The notes under the pieces are model-generated. The model saw nothing but the letters and a program-made list of their open reading frames with translations, did no database searches and had not been told where the DNA came from. Below, one piece after another: positions 34,840-42,707 of a DNA stretch of 64,000 nucleotides; the first letter of the stretch is position 1; every line of letters starts with the position of its first letter. The DNA is from Bacillus infantis (GTDB taxonomy: Bacteria; Bacillota; Bacilli; Bacillales; Cytobacillaceae). Position numbers and translations under genes: made by a program. The stretch covers positions 1-64,000 of the forward strand of contig NZ_JAIVAP010000009.1 of assembly GCF_020171945.1 (NCBI RefSeq). The letters run 5' to 3'.

Positions 34840-36264
34840 ATGATTAACATTAACAATCAATTCCTCAATTTAAGAGAATTTAATAAATATTTAACTTGTA
34901 ATTCGACTGAATTTCTAAATTATATGCCCGCTAATATAGAGCCATTTATCGACCTAATTGTTACTTCACCTCCTTATTGGGACATGAAGCAGTATGGAGA
35001 TGTGGAACAAACTGGTTTTCATCAATCTTACGAAGAATATTTGAATGATATTCAACAAACATTTGATACTCTTTATAAACTATCGAAAGATACAGCCACA
35101 CTGTATGTTAATAGTGATACTCTTAAGCGGAATGGACGGATAATTAGATTACCTGATGACATCGCCAATCGATTAGAAGAGGTTGGTTGGATCCATCAAG
35201 ATGTAATCATTTGGGACAAAGGAAAAACCCTTCCCTGGTCACGAAAAGGTCAGATGAGAAACACATTCGAGTATATTCACATGTTTACTAAATCCAAAAA
35301 TTACAAATATTATATTGAACGGGTGAAAACAGTAGATGAATTAAAGGAATGGTGGGTTGATTATCCCGAAAGATACAGTCCTGAAGGAAAAGTACCAGAT
35401 AATATTTGGGAATACATCATACCTACACAAGGTAGCTGGGGAACCAAGAAAGACTTTGGGGATAAAGAGTTTAAACATGCTTGCCCTTTCCCTCCTGAAA
35501 TGATGGCTAGAATAATTAAACTATCATCTGATGAAGGTGATGTTGTGTTTGATCCATACGCAGGGACAGGAACCCTATTGGCTACTGCCGAAAAACTTAA
35601 CAGAAAATATTTAGGTCTGGACACAAATCCAGAGTACAAACAAATTTTTGAGCATGTTACCAAGCCTCTTATTGATAGCAAAATAAATGAAATTAATTAC
35701 TATTATCAGGAACAAGATAGATTAAAAAGCCTTCTTCAAGAAGCAATATATAAATTAAGGGTATTAAAGTTTCCTAAAGCCCTGATTAAATTTCTGAATA
35801 AATCAGAAAATTTATTACCTATTAAAGCAGCTTTAGCGATCAATATAGAAATGAGTAATGAAGAAAATGAAGTTAAGCATAAAATAGGAAAAGCCTCCTA
35901 CTATTTAGTAACTGAAGCTGAACTTACAGAAGAAATGGATTATTCTTTAAAGGATATTATTAGCAAAGCCCCATTTTCTAAATACGGGCTCATTACTAAT
36001 GTGAAATTCGTTACTCCAGATGAAGCAACAATAATAATAAACTCCTTAAGCGCTAACCTAAATTTATACACTAAAGGTAATATCAATGATACTTTCGGTC
36101 AAGTTACACCTGAAGAGGCTAAGAGAATTATAGAAGAAGGAGTTCTAAATCATAGACATACTGACAAGGATATACCACCAATCTTTAGTAATATCCAAAT
36201 AAGGTTGGATGACTATAATGAAATCCCTAAAGAAAAGTATATAAAAAGGGGTTATCTTTATTGA
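34840..36264 (+). CDS. DNA methyltransferase, N4-cytosine/N6-adenine (SPPYW) type
   Basis: 474 aa. The catalytic motif IV, LIVTSPPYWDMKQYGD, occurs near residue 45, and the SAM-binding motif I, VVFDPYAGTGTLLATAEKL, near residue 232. That order (IV before I) is the beta class, and SPPYW favours N4-methylcytosine. Target-recognition and C-terminal parts (from about 290) were not recognised. The start has an AAGGAAGG site. Divergent from the BglII-like/helicase operon with about 1.4 kb between; it is the obvious protective methylase for it. BglII-family enzymes are known to pair with N4-C methylases. Confidence 0.9.
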   Translation: MININNQFLNLREFNKYLTCNSTEFLNYMPANIEPFIDLIVTSPPYWDMKQYGDVEQTGFHQSYEEYLNDIQQTFDTLYKLSKDTATLYVNSDTLKRNGRIIRLPDDIANRLEEVGWIHQDVIIWDKGKTLPWSRKGQMRNTFEYIHMFTKSKNYKYYIERVKTVDELKEWWVDYPERYSPEGKVPDNIWEYIIPTQGSWGTKKDFGDKEFKHACPFPPEMMARIIKLSSDEGDVVFDPYAGTGTLLATAEKLNRKYLGLDTNPEYKQIFEHVTKPLIDSKINEINYYYQEQDRLKSLLQEAIYKLRVLKFPKALIKFLNKSENLLPIKAALAINIEMSNEENEVKHKIGKASYYLVTEAELTEEMDYSLKDIISKAPFSKYGLITNVKFVTPDEATIIINSLSANLNLYTKGNINDTFGQVTPEEAKRIIEEGVLNHRHTDKDIPPIFSNIQIRLDDYNEIPKEKYIKRGYLY

Positions 36265-36440
36265 TAACTCCTAGATTACCCAACTGTATTTTATTTTTCA
36301 GGGTGAACATTTAAAATGTATTTTAATATTTTCCTAAATACCGGCGACTTAGTTGATAGGTATGCTAAAGGCTATGTCATTTTATCTAAAATGTATAAAT
36401 CGGACTCTTTACAAACTACCATAAATGAAAAATATAGTCG

Positions 36441-36775
36441 GTAAAAGCCTCAGCAACGCGCTCCATTCATGATTTGCTTCAACTTAAAGAAGCATATCTT
36501 ATCATTGTAGATGACTTAATGTATGTGACTATGGATCAACAGGAAGCCAAATTATTCTTTCATCTTATCAACGACTTGTATAAACGAAGTTCAATCATTC
36601 CTTACATCGAACAAAGGACCTGAACGGATGGGGAAAGTTGATGGGAAACAAAGGACTAACAACAGCCATATTAGACCGGTTGCTTCATAAAGTTGAAGTG
36701 ATTCATTTAAACGGAGAAAGTTATCGAATTACAAATCGGAGAACAATTTTTGAAGCACAAAGTGTTCAAACTTAA
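36441..36775 (+). pseudogene. IS21-family IstB remnant
   Basis: A frameshifted piece of the IstB helper ATPase: AYLIIVDDLMYVTMDQQEAK (Walker B), then LFFHLINDLYKRSS; after a frame change GWGKLMGNKGLTTAILDRLL and VIHLNGESYRI. These match the C-terminal half of IstB in order. The Walker A half and istA are absent; no other mobile gene is intact nearby. Confidence 0.85.
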
Positions 36776-36890
36776 TGAGCTAAAACTGTTCAAAATTACT
36801 TTACAGTTACAAGAATATTAGGATAGTTAAGGATTTATAAATCGGGAAATTTGTAATGTATGTTTAATTATCTTTTAAAAGAAATTGGAT

Positions 36891-37313
36891 TCAAATTGAA
36901 AGAATACAGAAAAAGGCAATAAAAATAGATACCAAAGCTTTAAGCTTGCAGTCCCGGCTGCAGCTTATTTTTGATTCTATATTGCTACAGAAATAATGGA
37001 GATACTCTTTGGCAGTCAGCCTACCGTATACCCCTCTTTCCCCGCCATAGACAAAATTGATCTTATCCTGGATTTTCCGGCTTTCAGAAACCACATCAAA
37101 GCCGAATACTTTTGCACTGCCGGCAGATGGCAGCAGCAGTGTCGTCAATATCTTAATCGTCGTTGTCTTGCCTGCTCCATTTGGGCCAAGAAGACCAAAC
37201 ACCTCTCCCTTGTAGACCTCAAAAGAAATATCGTGAACTGCCTTTTTACTACCCTCTTTCATTTTATACAGCCTTGATAGGCTCTCAACTTCAATTACCC
37301 TTTCCAAATTCAT
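36891..37313 (-). pseudogene. Truncated ABC transporter ATP-binding protein
   Basis: A 140-aa frame encodes only the N-terminal third of an ABC ATPase: Walker A LLGPNGAGKTTTIKIL and the Q-loop region, followed by a run-out tail (CSRDCKLKALVSIF...). Signature motif, Walker B and H-loop are missing, so it cannot work as a transporter ATPase. The intact parent type (CcmA/drug-export, DrrA-like) is over 240 aa. A good GGTGGGAGG site remains. The IS21 remnant beside it may mark the break. Confidence 0.8.
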
Positions 37314-37577
37314 CCTCCCACCTTATCACCTGATAAATTTCACCATATCCTTACCGGAAATCTATATGGAATTTTAAATTTTCTAATTATTACACCGGAG
37401 GATAAGTTGGGAAAATAAAAAGGCCTTTTGAAAGGTTTTTTTCGTATACAGTATTGCTCTGTTCAACCGTTACTTATTTGGAAGCAGCATTTTGAACATG
37501 AAATAACTTCAAGTACAAAATTCAGTCTAAATCAAGTAAAATATCCACTAGAGGCATTTATACATGGGGGTAAAAAA

Positions 37578-39131
37578 ATGAGCGTATTATATGTAAAAGA
37601 TCTAAGCCACGGCTTTGGTGATCGGGCGATTTTTAATGATGTGTCTTTTCGTCTTTTAAAAGGTGAACATGTTGGACTGGTTGGGGCAAATGGTGAGGGT
37701 AAGTCTACTTTCATGAATATTGTAACTGGCAAGCTGCAGCCTGATGAGGGCAAAGTGGAGTGGTCACGGAAAGTTCGTGTTGGTTATTTAGATCAGAATT
37801 CTGTACTTCAAAAAGGGACGACGATGCGAGAGGCTTTGAGTACTGCTTTTCAATATCTATTTGATGCTGAAGCAGAGATCAATGAACTTTATGGCAAAAT
37901 GGGTGATGAAGGTGCTGATATCGAGGCACTGCTTGCTGAAGTTGGCGAGCTGCAGGAAACGTTGGATAGTAACGATTTCTATCAGATTAACTCAAAAGTT
38001 GAGGAAGTTGCGCGTGGTCTGGGATTAGATGACGTCGGACTGGATCGGGATGTAGATGATCTCAGCGGTGGTCAGCGTACGAAAGTTCTGCTGGCTAAGC
38101 TTTTGCTGGAAAAACCTGAAATCCTGTTGCTGGATGAGCCTACGAACTATTTGGATGAACAGCATATCGAATGGCTGAAGCGCTATTTACAGGAATATGA
38201 AAATGCCTTTATCCTGATTTCACATGATATTCCATTCTTGAACAGTGTGGTTAACTTGATCTATCATATGGAAAACCAGGAATTGAATCGCTATGTTGGT
38301 GACTATGATAACTTCTTAAATATACATGAAATGAAGAAGCAGCAGCTGGAGTCTGCTTACAAGCGTCAGCAGCAGGAAATTGCTGGTTTAAAGGACTTTG
38401 TCGCCCGTAACAAAGCAAATGTCGCGACTCGCAATATGGCGATGTCCCGCCAGAAGAAGCTCGACAAAATGGAAGTGATTGAGTTGGGGAGAGAAAAGCC
38501 GAAGCCGGAATTTCATTTCAAAGAAGCCCGTGCAGCCAGCCGCTGGATTTTCACAGCTGAAGATCTTGTTATTGGATACGATGAACCACTGTCCCGCCCG
38601 CTGAATTTAAAAATGGAACGCGGACAAAAAATTGCCTTCGTAGGTGCAAACGGTATTGGTAAGTCTACTCTTTTAAAAAGCATTCTTGGGCTGGTTAATC
38701 CGATTTCGGGTAAAGTCGAACGCGGTGAATATCAACACCTCGGTTATTTCGAGCAAGAGGTGAAAGAGGCCAACTATAACACTTGTATCGAAGAAATCTG
38801 GAGCGAATTCCCAAGCCTGAATCAGGCTGAAGTCCGCGCTGCACTTGCAAAATGCGGATTAACAACCAAGCATATAGAAAGTAAAGTCGAAGTCCTATCC
38901 GGCGGCGAAAAAGCCAAAGTCCGCCTGTGCAAAATTTTAAACACAGAAACGAATTTACTCATCCTAGATGAGCCTACCAACCACCTGGATGTCGACGCAA
39001 AAGAAGAACTAAAGCGTGCTCTAAAAGCCTATCGCGGAAGTATATTAATGGTATCCCACGAACCTGACTTCTATCGTGAAATTGCGACAGATATTTGGAA
39101 TTGTGAGGATTGGACTACGAAGGTGTTTTGA
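37578..39131 (+). CDS. yfmM: ABC-F family ATPase YfmM
   Basis: 517 aa from the ATG at 37578 with GGGGG upstream; an earlier frame from 37428 lacks support. Two ABC domains without membrane segments: first Walker A GANGEGKST, signature LSGGQRTK, Walker B EILLLDEPTNYLD; a linker helix pair (KRQQQEIAGLKDFVARNKAN); second Walker A GANGIGKST, signature LSGGEKAK, Walker B LLILDEPTNHLD. Length and sequence track B. subtilis YfmM (518 aa) closely. ABC-F proteins act on the ribosome E site. The long upstream stretch (37330-37577) may hold a leader but no clear attenuator was seen. Confidence 0.92.
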   Translation: MSVLYVKDLSHGFGDRAIFNDVSFRLLKGEHVGLVGANGEGKSTFMNIVTGKLQPDEGKVEWSRKVRVGYLDQNSVLQKGTTMREALSTAFQYLFDAEAEINELYGKMGDEGADIEALLAEVGELQETLDSNDFYQINSKVEEVARGLGLDDVGLDRDVDDLSGGQRTKVLLAKLLLEKPEILLLDEPTNYLDEQHIEWLKRYLQEYENAFILISHDIPFLNSVVNLIYHMENQELNRYVGDYDNFLNIHEMKKQQLESAYKRQQQEIAGLKDFVARNKANVATRNMAMSRQKKLDKMEVIELGREKPKPEFHFKEARAASRWIFTAEDLVIGYDEPLSRPLNLKMERGQKIAFVGANGIGKSTLLKSILGLVNPISGKVERGEYQHLGYFEQEVKEANYNTCIEEIWSEFPSLNQAEVRAALAKCGLTTKHIESKVEVLSGGEKAKVRLCKILNTETNLLILDEPTNHLDVDAKEELKRALKAYRGSILMVSHEPDFYREIATDIWNCEDWTTKVF

Positions 39132-39222
39132 TTATTTTTGGGGTATCTTATGAAATTATATTGCTCACTTAGGTACCTCTTTTTTGCTAAAAAGCATTTT
39201 TCATTCCTTTCATTATTTTGAC

Positions 39223-39262
39223 AAAAGCCCATCCAAACTAATTGTTTGAATGGGCTTTTTAT
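39223..39262 (+). terminator. Terminator after yfmM
   Basis: AAAAGCCCATCCAAAC / GTTTGAATGGGCTTTTT stem-loop with a T-run. Confidence 0.9.
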
Positions 39263-39387
39263 TTCAATATTAATTTAAAGACACTGTATTTACTAAACCT
39301 CATTTATGTATGATACGGTTCACTGCAATGAGCCTATATGAGGTTTTATATAATTTACTAAGAACAATAGTAAATTAGTAACCTTTC

Positions 39388-39972
39388 TTAATTTCCTGAG
39401 TCCTTTAGATATTCTACCTTTACTACACACTCAAAATCATAAAAAGGAATACCATTATCCATTATTATATAATGTGTCTGTTCTGATGAATCTGGATCAT
39501 ATAAATATTCATAAATCTTTCCATAAGTTAAATTTGGATCACTTTTATCAATCACTTTTACATGCGTAGCCTCTTCCTGTCTACAATAAACATAATTCTC
39601 TCCGTTTTTTTCTAAGCGATTGATTCTATCTTCTAACTCATTAATCTTATCTTGTTGTGCTTCAATTAGACTTATTAACTCCTCATGTCCGTTGCTAACT
39701 GAATATTTTTGGAATTCCTTTCGTTCTAATCCTGTTCGTTCATCAGTGATAAGGATTTTAATTTCCATGCTTTTACCTACTACTTCTTCTACTGTTTTAG
39801 AAATCAATAGCTTATAGCGTGCATCAAGCCATTCAGCTTGAAAATTATTTTCAGCCTTCACAAAAACAACATTGTTTTTACATTCTGCTGTAGTATTTAC
39901 TAGCCAAGTCTCAAAACTTGGTCTAGAAAGTTTTTTACTAAGGCTATTTAAAACTTCTGACCATAATTCCAT
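39388..39972 (-). CDS. DnaA N-terminal-domain protein with unknown C-terminus
   Basis: 194 aa. Residues 1-75 match DnaA domain I (LWSEVLNSLSKKLSRPSFET, WLVNTTAECKNNVVFVKAEN, FQAEWLDARYKLLI). There is no AAA+ or DNA-binding domain. A short coiled coil (about 100-122, EAQQDKINELEDRINRLEKN) and an unrecognised beta-rich tail (about 128-190, KIYEYLYDPDSSEQTHYIIM) follow. Domain I normally mediates DnaA self-association and binding of helicase or SirA-like partners, so this could interfere with or recruit replication proteins. Start with AAGGGGATG. Confidence 0.8.
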   Translation of the reverse strand: MELWSEVLNSLSKKLSRPSFETWLVNTTAECKNNVVFVKAENNFQAEWLDARYKLLISKTVEEVVGKSMEIKILITDERTGLERKEFQKYSVSNGHEELISLIEAQQDKINELEDRINRLEKNGENYVYCRQEEATHVKVIDKSDPNLTYGKIYEYLYDPDSSEQTHYIIMDNGIPFYDFECVVKVEYLKDSGN

Positions 39973-39991
39973 TTACAACATCCCCTTAAAA

Positions 39992-40192
39992 TTATTTTTT
40001 AGAAGTCCATTTTTCCCACAGTTCTTGCCAGACAGGATTCAACTTAATCATTAAAACCCAGTTGGAAGCTGTAGCGACAATCAGTAGTGGTGTTGGATTA
40101 ATTTTGAAGAATAGAAAAGCCAGGATAATAGAGATCGTCATTCCAATTGTTGCAGCAATGAGCAGTACATAAATTTTAAATAAGATGTCCAT
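39992..40192 (-). CDS. Small membrane protein, 66 aa
   Basis: Two hydrophobic segments (about 5-28, IYVLLIAATIGMTISIILAF; about 33-48, PLLIVATASNWVLMIK) and a polar WEKWTSKK tail. The AGAGGTAAC ribosome binding site supports the ATG. It precedes the DnaA-domain gene on the same strand by 19 bp, likely one transcript. Function unknown. Confidence 0.65.
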   Translation of the reverse strand: MDILFKIYVLLIAATIGMTISIILAFLFFKINPTPLLIVATASNWVLMIKLNPVWQELWEKWTSKK

Positions 40193-40299
40193 AATATTGT
40201 TACCTCTAATCTACAATTAGGCTATTTTGATAGGTGCATCTTCAATTATAATCATGTATCTTTATAATAAGTTACCTGTTACAAATATTCGTAACAATC

Positions 40300-40548
40300 T
40301 TATTTCATCTTTAAAATAGTTGGGCATATGTAGTTGACACGAAGCATTAAGATGCTATTTGCAATATAAGTAACATCTTTAATCAACTTTATTACTACAA
40401 ATAAATTATTTTGAGGAATTTCCAAACGAGTTAGTTTTGTCTTCATCGTAAGGGATAAAAAGAAACTGACAGCGAAGTTAATAATAAATCCCGCTGTATA
40501 ACCGTTTTCTTTGTATGTCTTGTAAAAACAAAATTATAATCTAACCAA
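40300..40548 (-). pseudogene. Small membrane gene with early stop codon
   Basis: A strong AAGGAGG site precedes a TTG start whose fifth codon is TAA; the same frame then stays open for about 77 codons (YKENGYTAGFIINFAVSFFL, NLFVVIKLIKDVTYIANS) to a stop at 40300. Point mutation of one codon would restore an 82-aa protein. Rest of 40193-40614 shows nothing else. Confidence 0.4.
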
Positions 40549-40614
40549 AACTTCCTCCTTAACACATCTATTATAATATAAAAAGTTTGTAGAGGTTTTC
40601 CCAAAGTATAGAGG

Positions 40615-41739
40615 TCAATTCACCATTCCTTTCACCCAGTTTAAGAAATCTTCAACTACTCCATGTGGATTACGCTCACAATCGGAAGTACAATACGGTC
40701 TAGTAAAAATTCCATGATCTTGGTAAAACCTAGTATCATTAGCATCATTCTCGGGTGTATGAGTGTGATTATTCAACAGATTCATATAAAAAGCTTGCCC
40801 CTGAATAATAACAATAAAGTCAGGTTCTTTGCTTTTGTTACATACAACCGCTCTCGAATTAGGGAAAAACAATACCCCTGCCTCTTTTAATGCATTATAA
40901 ATTCTCACTTCAGGTCGAGAACGGAGAAGCACACTATCAACTAAATACATGTTATAGTTTTTTGAGGTTTTAAAACTTGCATTATTATCACTCTTATTCA
41001 ACATTAATAAGTTTTTTGAGGAATTTTTATTAAAAATATACACCTTTATACCATCAATATAATCTACAGAGTCAGCAAAATCTTCAATACTTTCACATCC
41101 TTCTAATAATTCTAAATCAATGTAAGGAGTTATACGATTTTCAAAATTGAATGTATTAAAATTTCCTTCTTGTTTATTTTGATAAGAACTATTAATTCCT
41201 TTTTCAAATTCCCATTGCTGAGCATTGTCCATGCCATTTCCAAACTGCTCTACCTGATGATGACCATTTGGTTCTTCCCCAAATGAATTCCATTGCTGAG
41301 TATTATTCACGCCATTTCCAAACTGCTCTACCTGATGATGACCATTTGGTTCTCCCCCAAATGGGTTCCATTGCTGAGTATTATTCATGCCATTTCCAAA
41401 CTGCTCTACCTGATGATTACCGTTTGGTTCTCCCCCAAATGGATTCCATTGCTGAGTATTATTCATGCCATTTCCAAACTGCTCTACCTGATGATTACCA
41501 TTTGGGTCTTCCCCAAATGAATTCCATTGCTGAGTATTATTCATGCCATTTCCAAACTGCTCTACCTGATGATGACCATTTGGGTCTCCCCCAAATGGGT
41601 TCCATTGCTGAGTATTATTCATGCCATTTCCAAACTGCTCTACCTGATGATGACCATTTGGGTCTCCCCCAAATGGGTTCCCTTGATTACTGTTTTGTAA
41701 ATTAAAATTGTTCTTATGTTTTTTATTAAACCATTCCAT
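40615..41739 (-). CDS. Tandem-repeat protein with degenerate nuclease-like C-terminal domain
   Basis: 374 aa. After a basic start (WFNKKHKNNFNLQ), six 26-residue repeats (NPFGGDPNGHHQVEQFGNG followed by MNNTQQW) fill residues 21-176. The C-terminal domain (about 205-374) contains RPEVRIYNALKEAGVLFFPN, KEPDFIVIIQGQAFYMNLLN, FYQDHGIFTRPYC and VVEDFLNWVKG. This follows a PD-(D/E)XK nuclease pattern known with PDF..., LEVDGE and RLF.xHGI blocks, but the expected E-x-D of the second block reads N-x-L, so catalysis is probably lost. Start with an AGGGGG site. Divergent from an XRE gene. Confidence 0.75.
   Translation of the reverse strand: MEWFNKKHKNNFNLQNSNQGNPFGGDPNGHHQVEQFGNGMNNTQQWNPFGGDPNGHHQVEQFGNGMNNTQQWNSFGEDPNGNHQVEQFGNGMNNTQQWNPFGGEPNGNHQVEQFGNGMNNTQQWNPFGGEPNGHHQVEQFGNGVNNTQQWNSFGEEPNGHHQVEQFGNGMDNAQQWEFEKGINSSYQNKQEGNFNTFNFENRITPYIDLELLEGCESIEDFADSVDYIDGIKVYIFNKNSSKNLLMLNKSDNNASFKTSKNYNMYLVDSVLLRSRPEVRIYNALKEAGVLFFPNSRAVVCNKSKEPDFIVIIQGQAFYMNLLNNHTHTPENDANDTRFYQDHGIFTRPYCTSDCERNPHGVVEDFLNWVKGMVN
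41212..41679 (-). repeat. 78-bp in-frame tandem repeat (6 units)
   Basis: Six 78-bp units inside the preceding gene, differing by a few substitutions (GGT/GAA codons at the NPFGG/NSFGE position, HHQ/NHQ). Unit number is likely to vary between strains. Confidence 0.9.
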
Positions 41740-41789
41740 TTAAATACCCCCTAAGTTATTTTTAAAAAACGGAAACATAAACTCATAAT

Positions 41790-41803
41790 GGTAACTAGTT
41801 ACC
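41790..41803. promoter_or_regulatory. Palindromic operator between repeat-protein and XRE genes
   Basis: Perfect 14-bp palindrome GGTAACTAGTTACC in the divergent intergenic region. It falls between candidate -35 and -10 elements for the minus-strand gene (TTAACC and CATTAT), so a bound regulator would block that promoter. Confidence 0.55.
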
Positions 41804-41816
41804 GATTAGGTTAAAG

Positions 41817-41845
41817 TTGACGGGTGTCTTTTTTTTTACTATACT
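41817..41845 (+). promoter_or_regulatory. SigA-type promoter of the XRE gene
   Basis: TTGACG, 17-bp spacer, TATACT, about 54 bp before the XRE ATG. Confidence 0.7.
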
Positions 41846-41898
41846 GCAAGGTAGGAATAGCGTCAACATCTTTTTAAAATTTTAAAGGTGGGAATTTA

Positions 41899-42429
41899 AT
41901 GGATACTATGAACAATAAAATAGAATTTGGTGAAAGGTTGAAAATGGCCAGGTCAGTAAATAATTTAAAATTAGATGAAGTAGCTAGTCAGTTAGGTACA
42001 ACCAAAAGTGCTTTGTCCCGATATGAATCTGGCGATAGAACACCTGATCATAATATTATAAAGAAGTTATCTTCCATATATAAGGTTTCGACTGACTTTC
42101 TAATTTCAGGATCTTATTACACTTATTTGCAGATGCCAGGACAGCTTATGCTTGATTTTGAATCGGGTAAAACCAAAGAAATAACCAAAGAAGAACATGA
42201 TATATCGCGTAAACTTTTAATTGAAAAGGTAAAAAAGGTAGCATCAGCGGAAGTAGAACAGCTCGATTCTACAACTTTAATTAATCTTTTGGATTTAGAT
42301 GGTGACCATTTAAGAGTTATTGCTCATATTTCTCATCAAAGTTATCATCTTAAACATTCAATAAAGCGTTTAACTGATTTACCCACTCACTATTTAGATG
42401 AATTAGCAAATATTATTGATAAGAAATAA
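41899..42429 (+). CDS. XRE family transcriptional regulator
   Basis: 176 aa. N-terminal HTH at about residues 10-65 (FGERLKMARSVNNLKLDEVA, SQLGTTKSALSRYESGDRTP, LSSIYKVSTDFLI). The C-terminal 110 residues are helical and unassigned. A SigA promoter lies upstream, and GGTAACTAGTTACC at 41790 is its likely operator, so it probably represses the divergent repeat-protein gene. The start is preceded by AAAGGTGGG. Confidence 0.88.
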   Translation: MDTMNNKIEFGERLKMARSVNNLKLDEVASQLGTTKSALSRYESGDRTPDHNIIKKLSSIYKVSTDFLISGSYYTYLQMPGQLMLDFESGKTKEITKEEHDISRKLLIEKVKKVASAEVEQLDSTTLINLLDLDGDHLRVIAHISHQSYHLKHSIKRLTDLPTHYLDELANIIDKK

Positions 42430-42490
42430 ACCCTAAATAGTTAATTAAAATCTATAACTATGGTTTTCAATTCCTTAATAGATAAAGTAG

Positions 42491-42524
42491 AAAACAGCCT
42501 AATAATTTTTATAGGCTGTTTCTT
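42491..42524 (+). terminator. Terminator after the XRE gene
   Basis: AAACAGCCTA / TAGGCTGTTT stem-loop followed by a T-rich tract. Confidence 0.8.
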
Positions 42525-42540
42525 TAATATCGCTAAAATA

Positions 42541-42586
42541 AAAGTTGACCACTCTAGCGGTTTACGCTAACCAAAAAGTTGACCAC
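42541..42586. mobile_element. Possible IS21-type end with repeated AAAGTTGACCAC
   Basis: AAAGTTGACCAC occurs at 42541 and 42575, with an inverted repeat (TAGCG/CGCTA) between. Multiple short terminal repeats of this sort mark IS21-family ends, and an istB remnant lies 6 kb to the left. No transposase remains here; the rest of the gap to 42707 shows nothing. Confidence 0.35.
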
Positions 42587-42707
42587 CCTTAACACTGGAG
42601 GTTATCGCTGCAAGAAATACTTATTTAATAATGAAGAGAATACAGTAGCATATTTTCTCTATTAAATTAAATAGTAGAAATCCTCAGTAAAAAAACAGGC
42701 CCCCTCC

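Noticed and set aside
37320-37577. Antibiotic-responsive attenuator of yfmM
   Set aside because: An AAGGCCTTTT segment and T-run are present, but no alternative stem pair or leader peptide could be shown.
41212-41679. CRISPR or noncoding satellite
   Set aside because: The 78-bp units are in frame and code for a regular 26-residue protein repeat.
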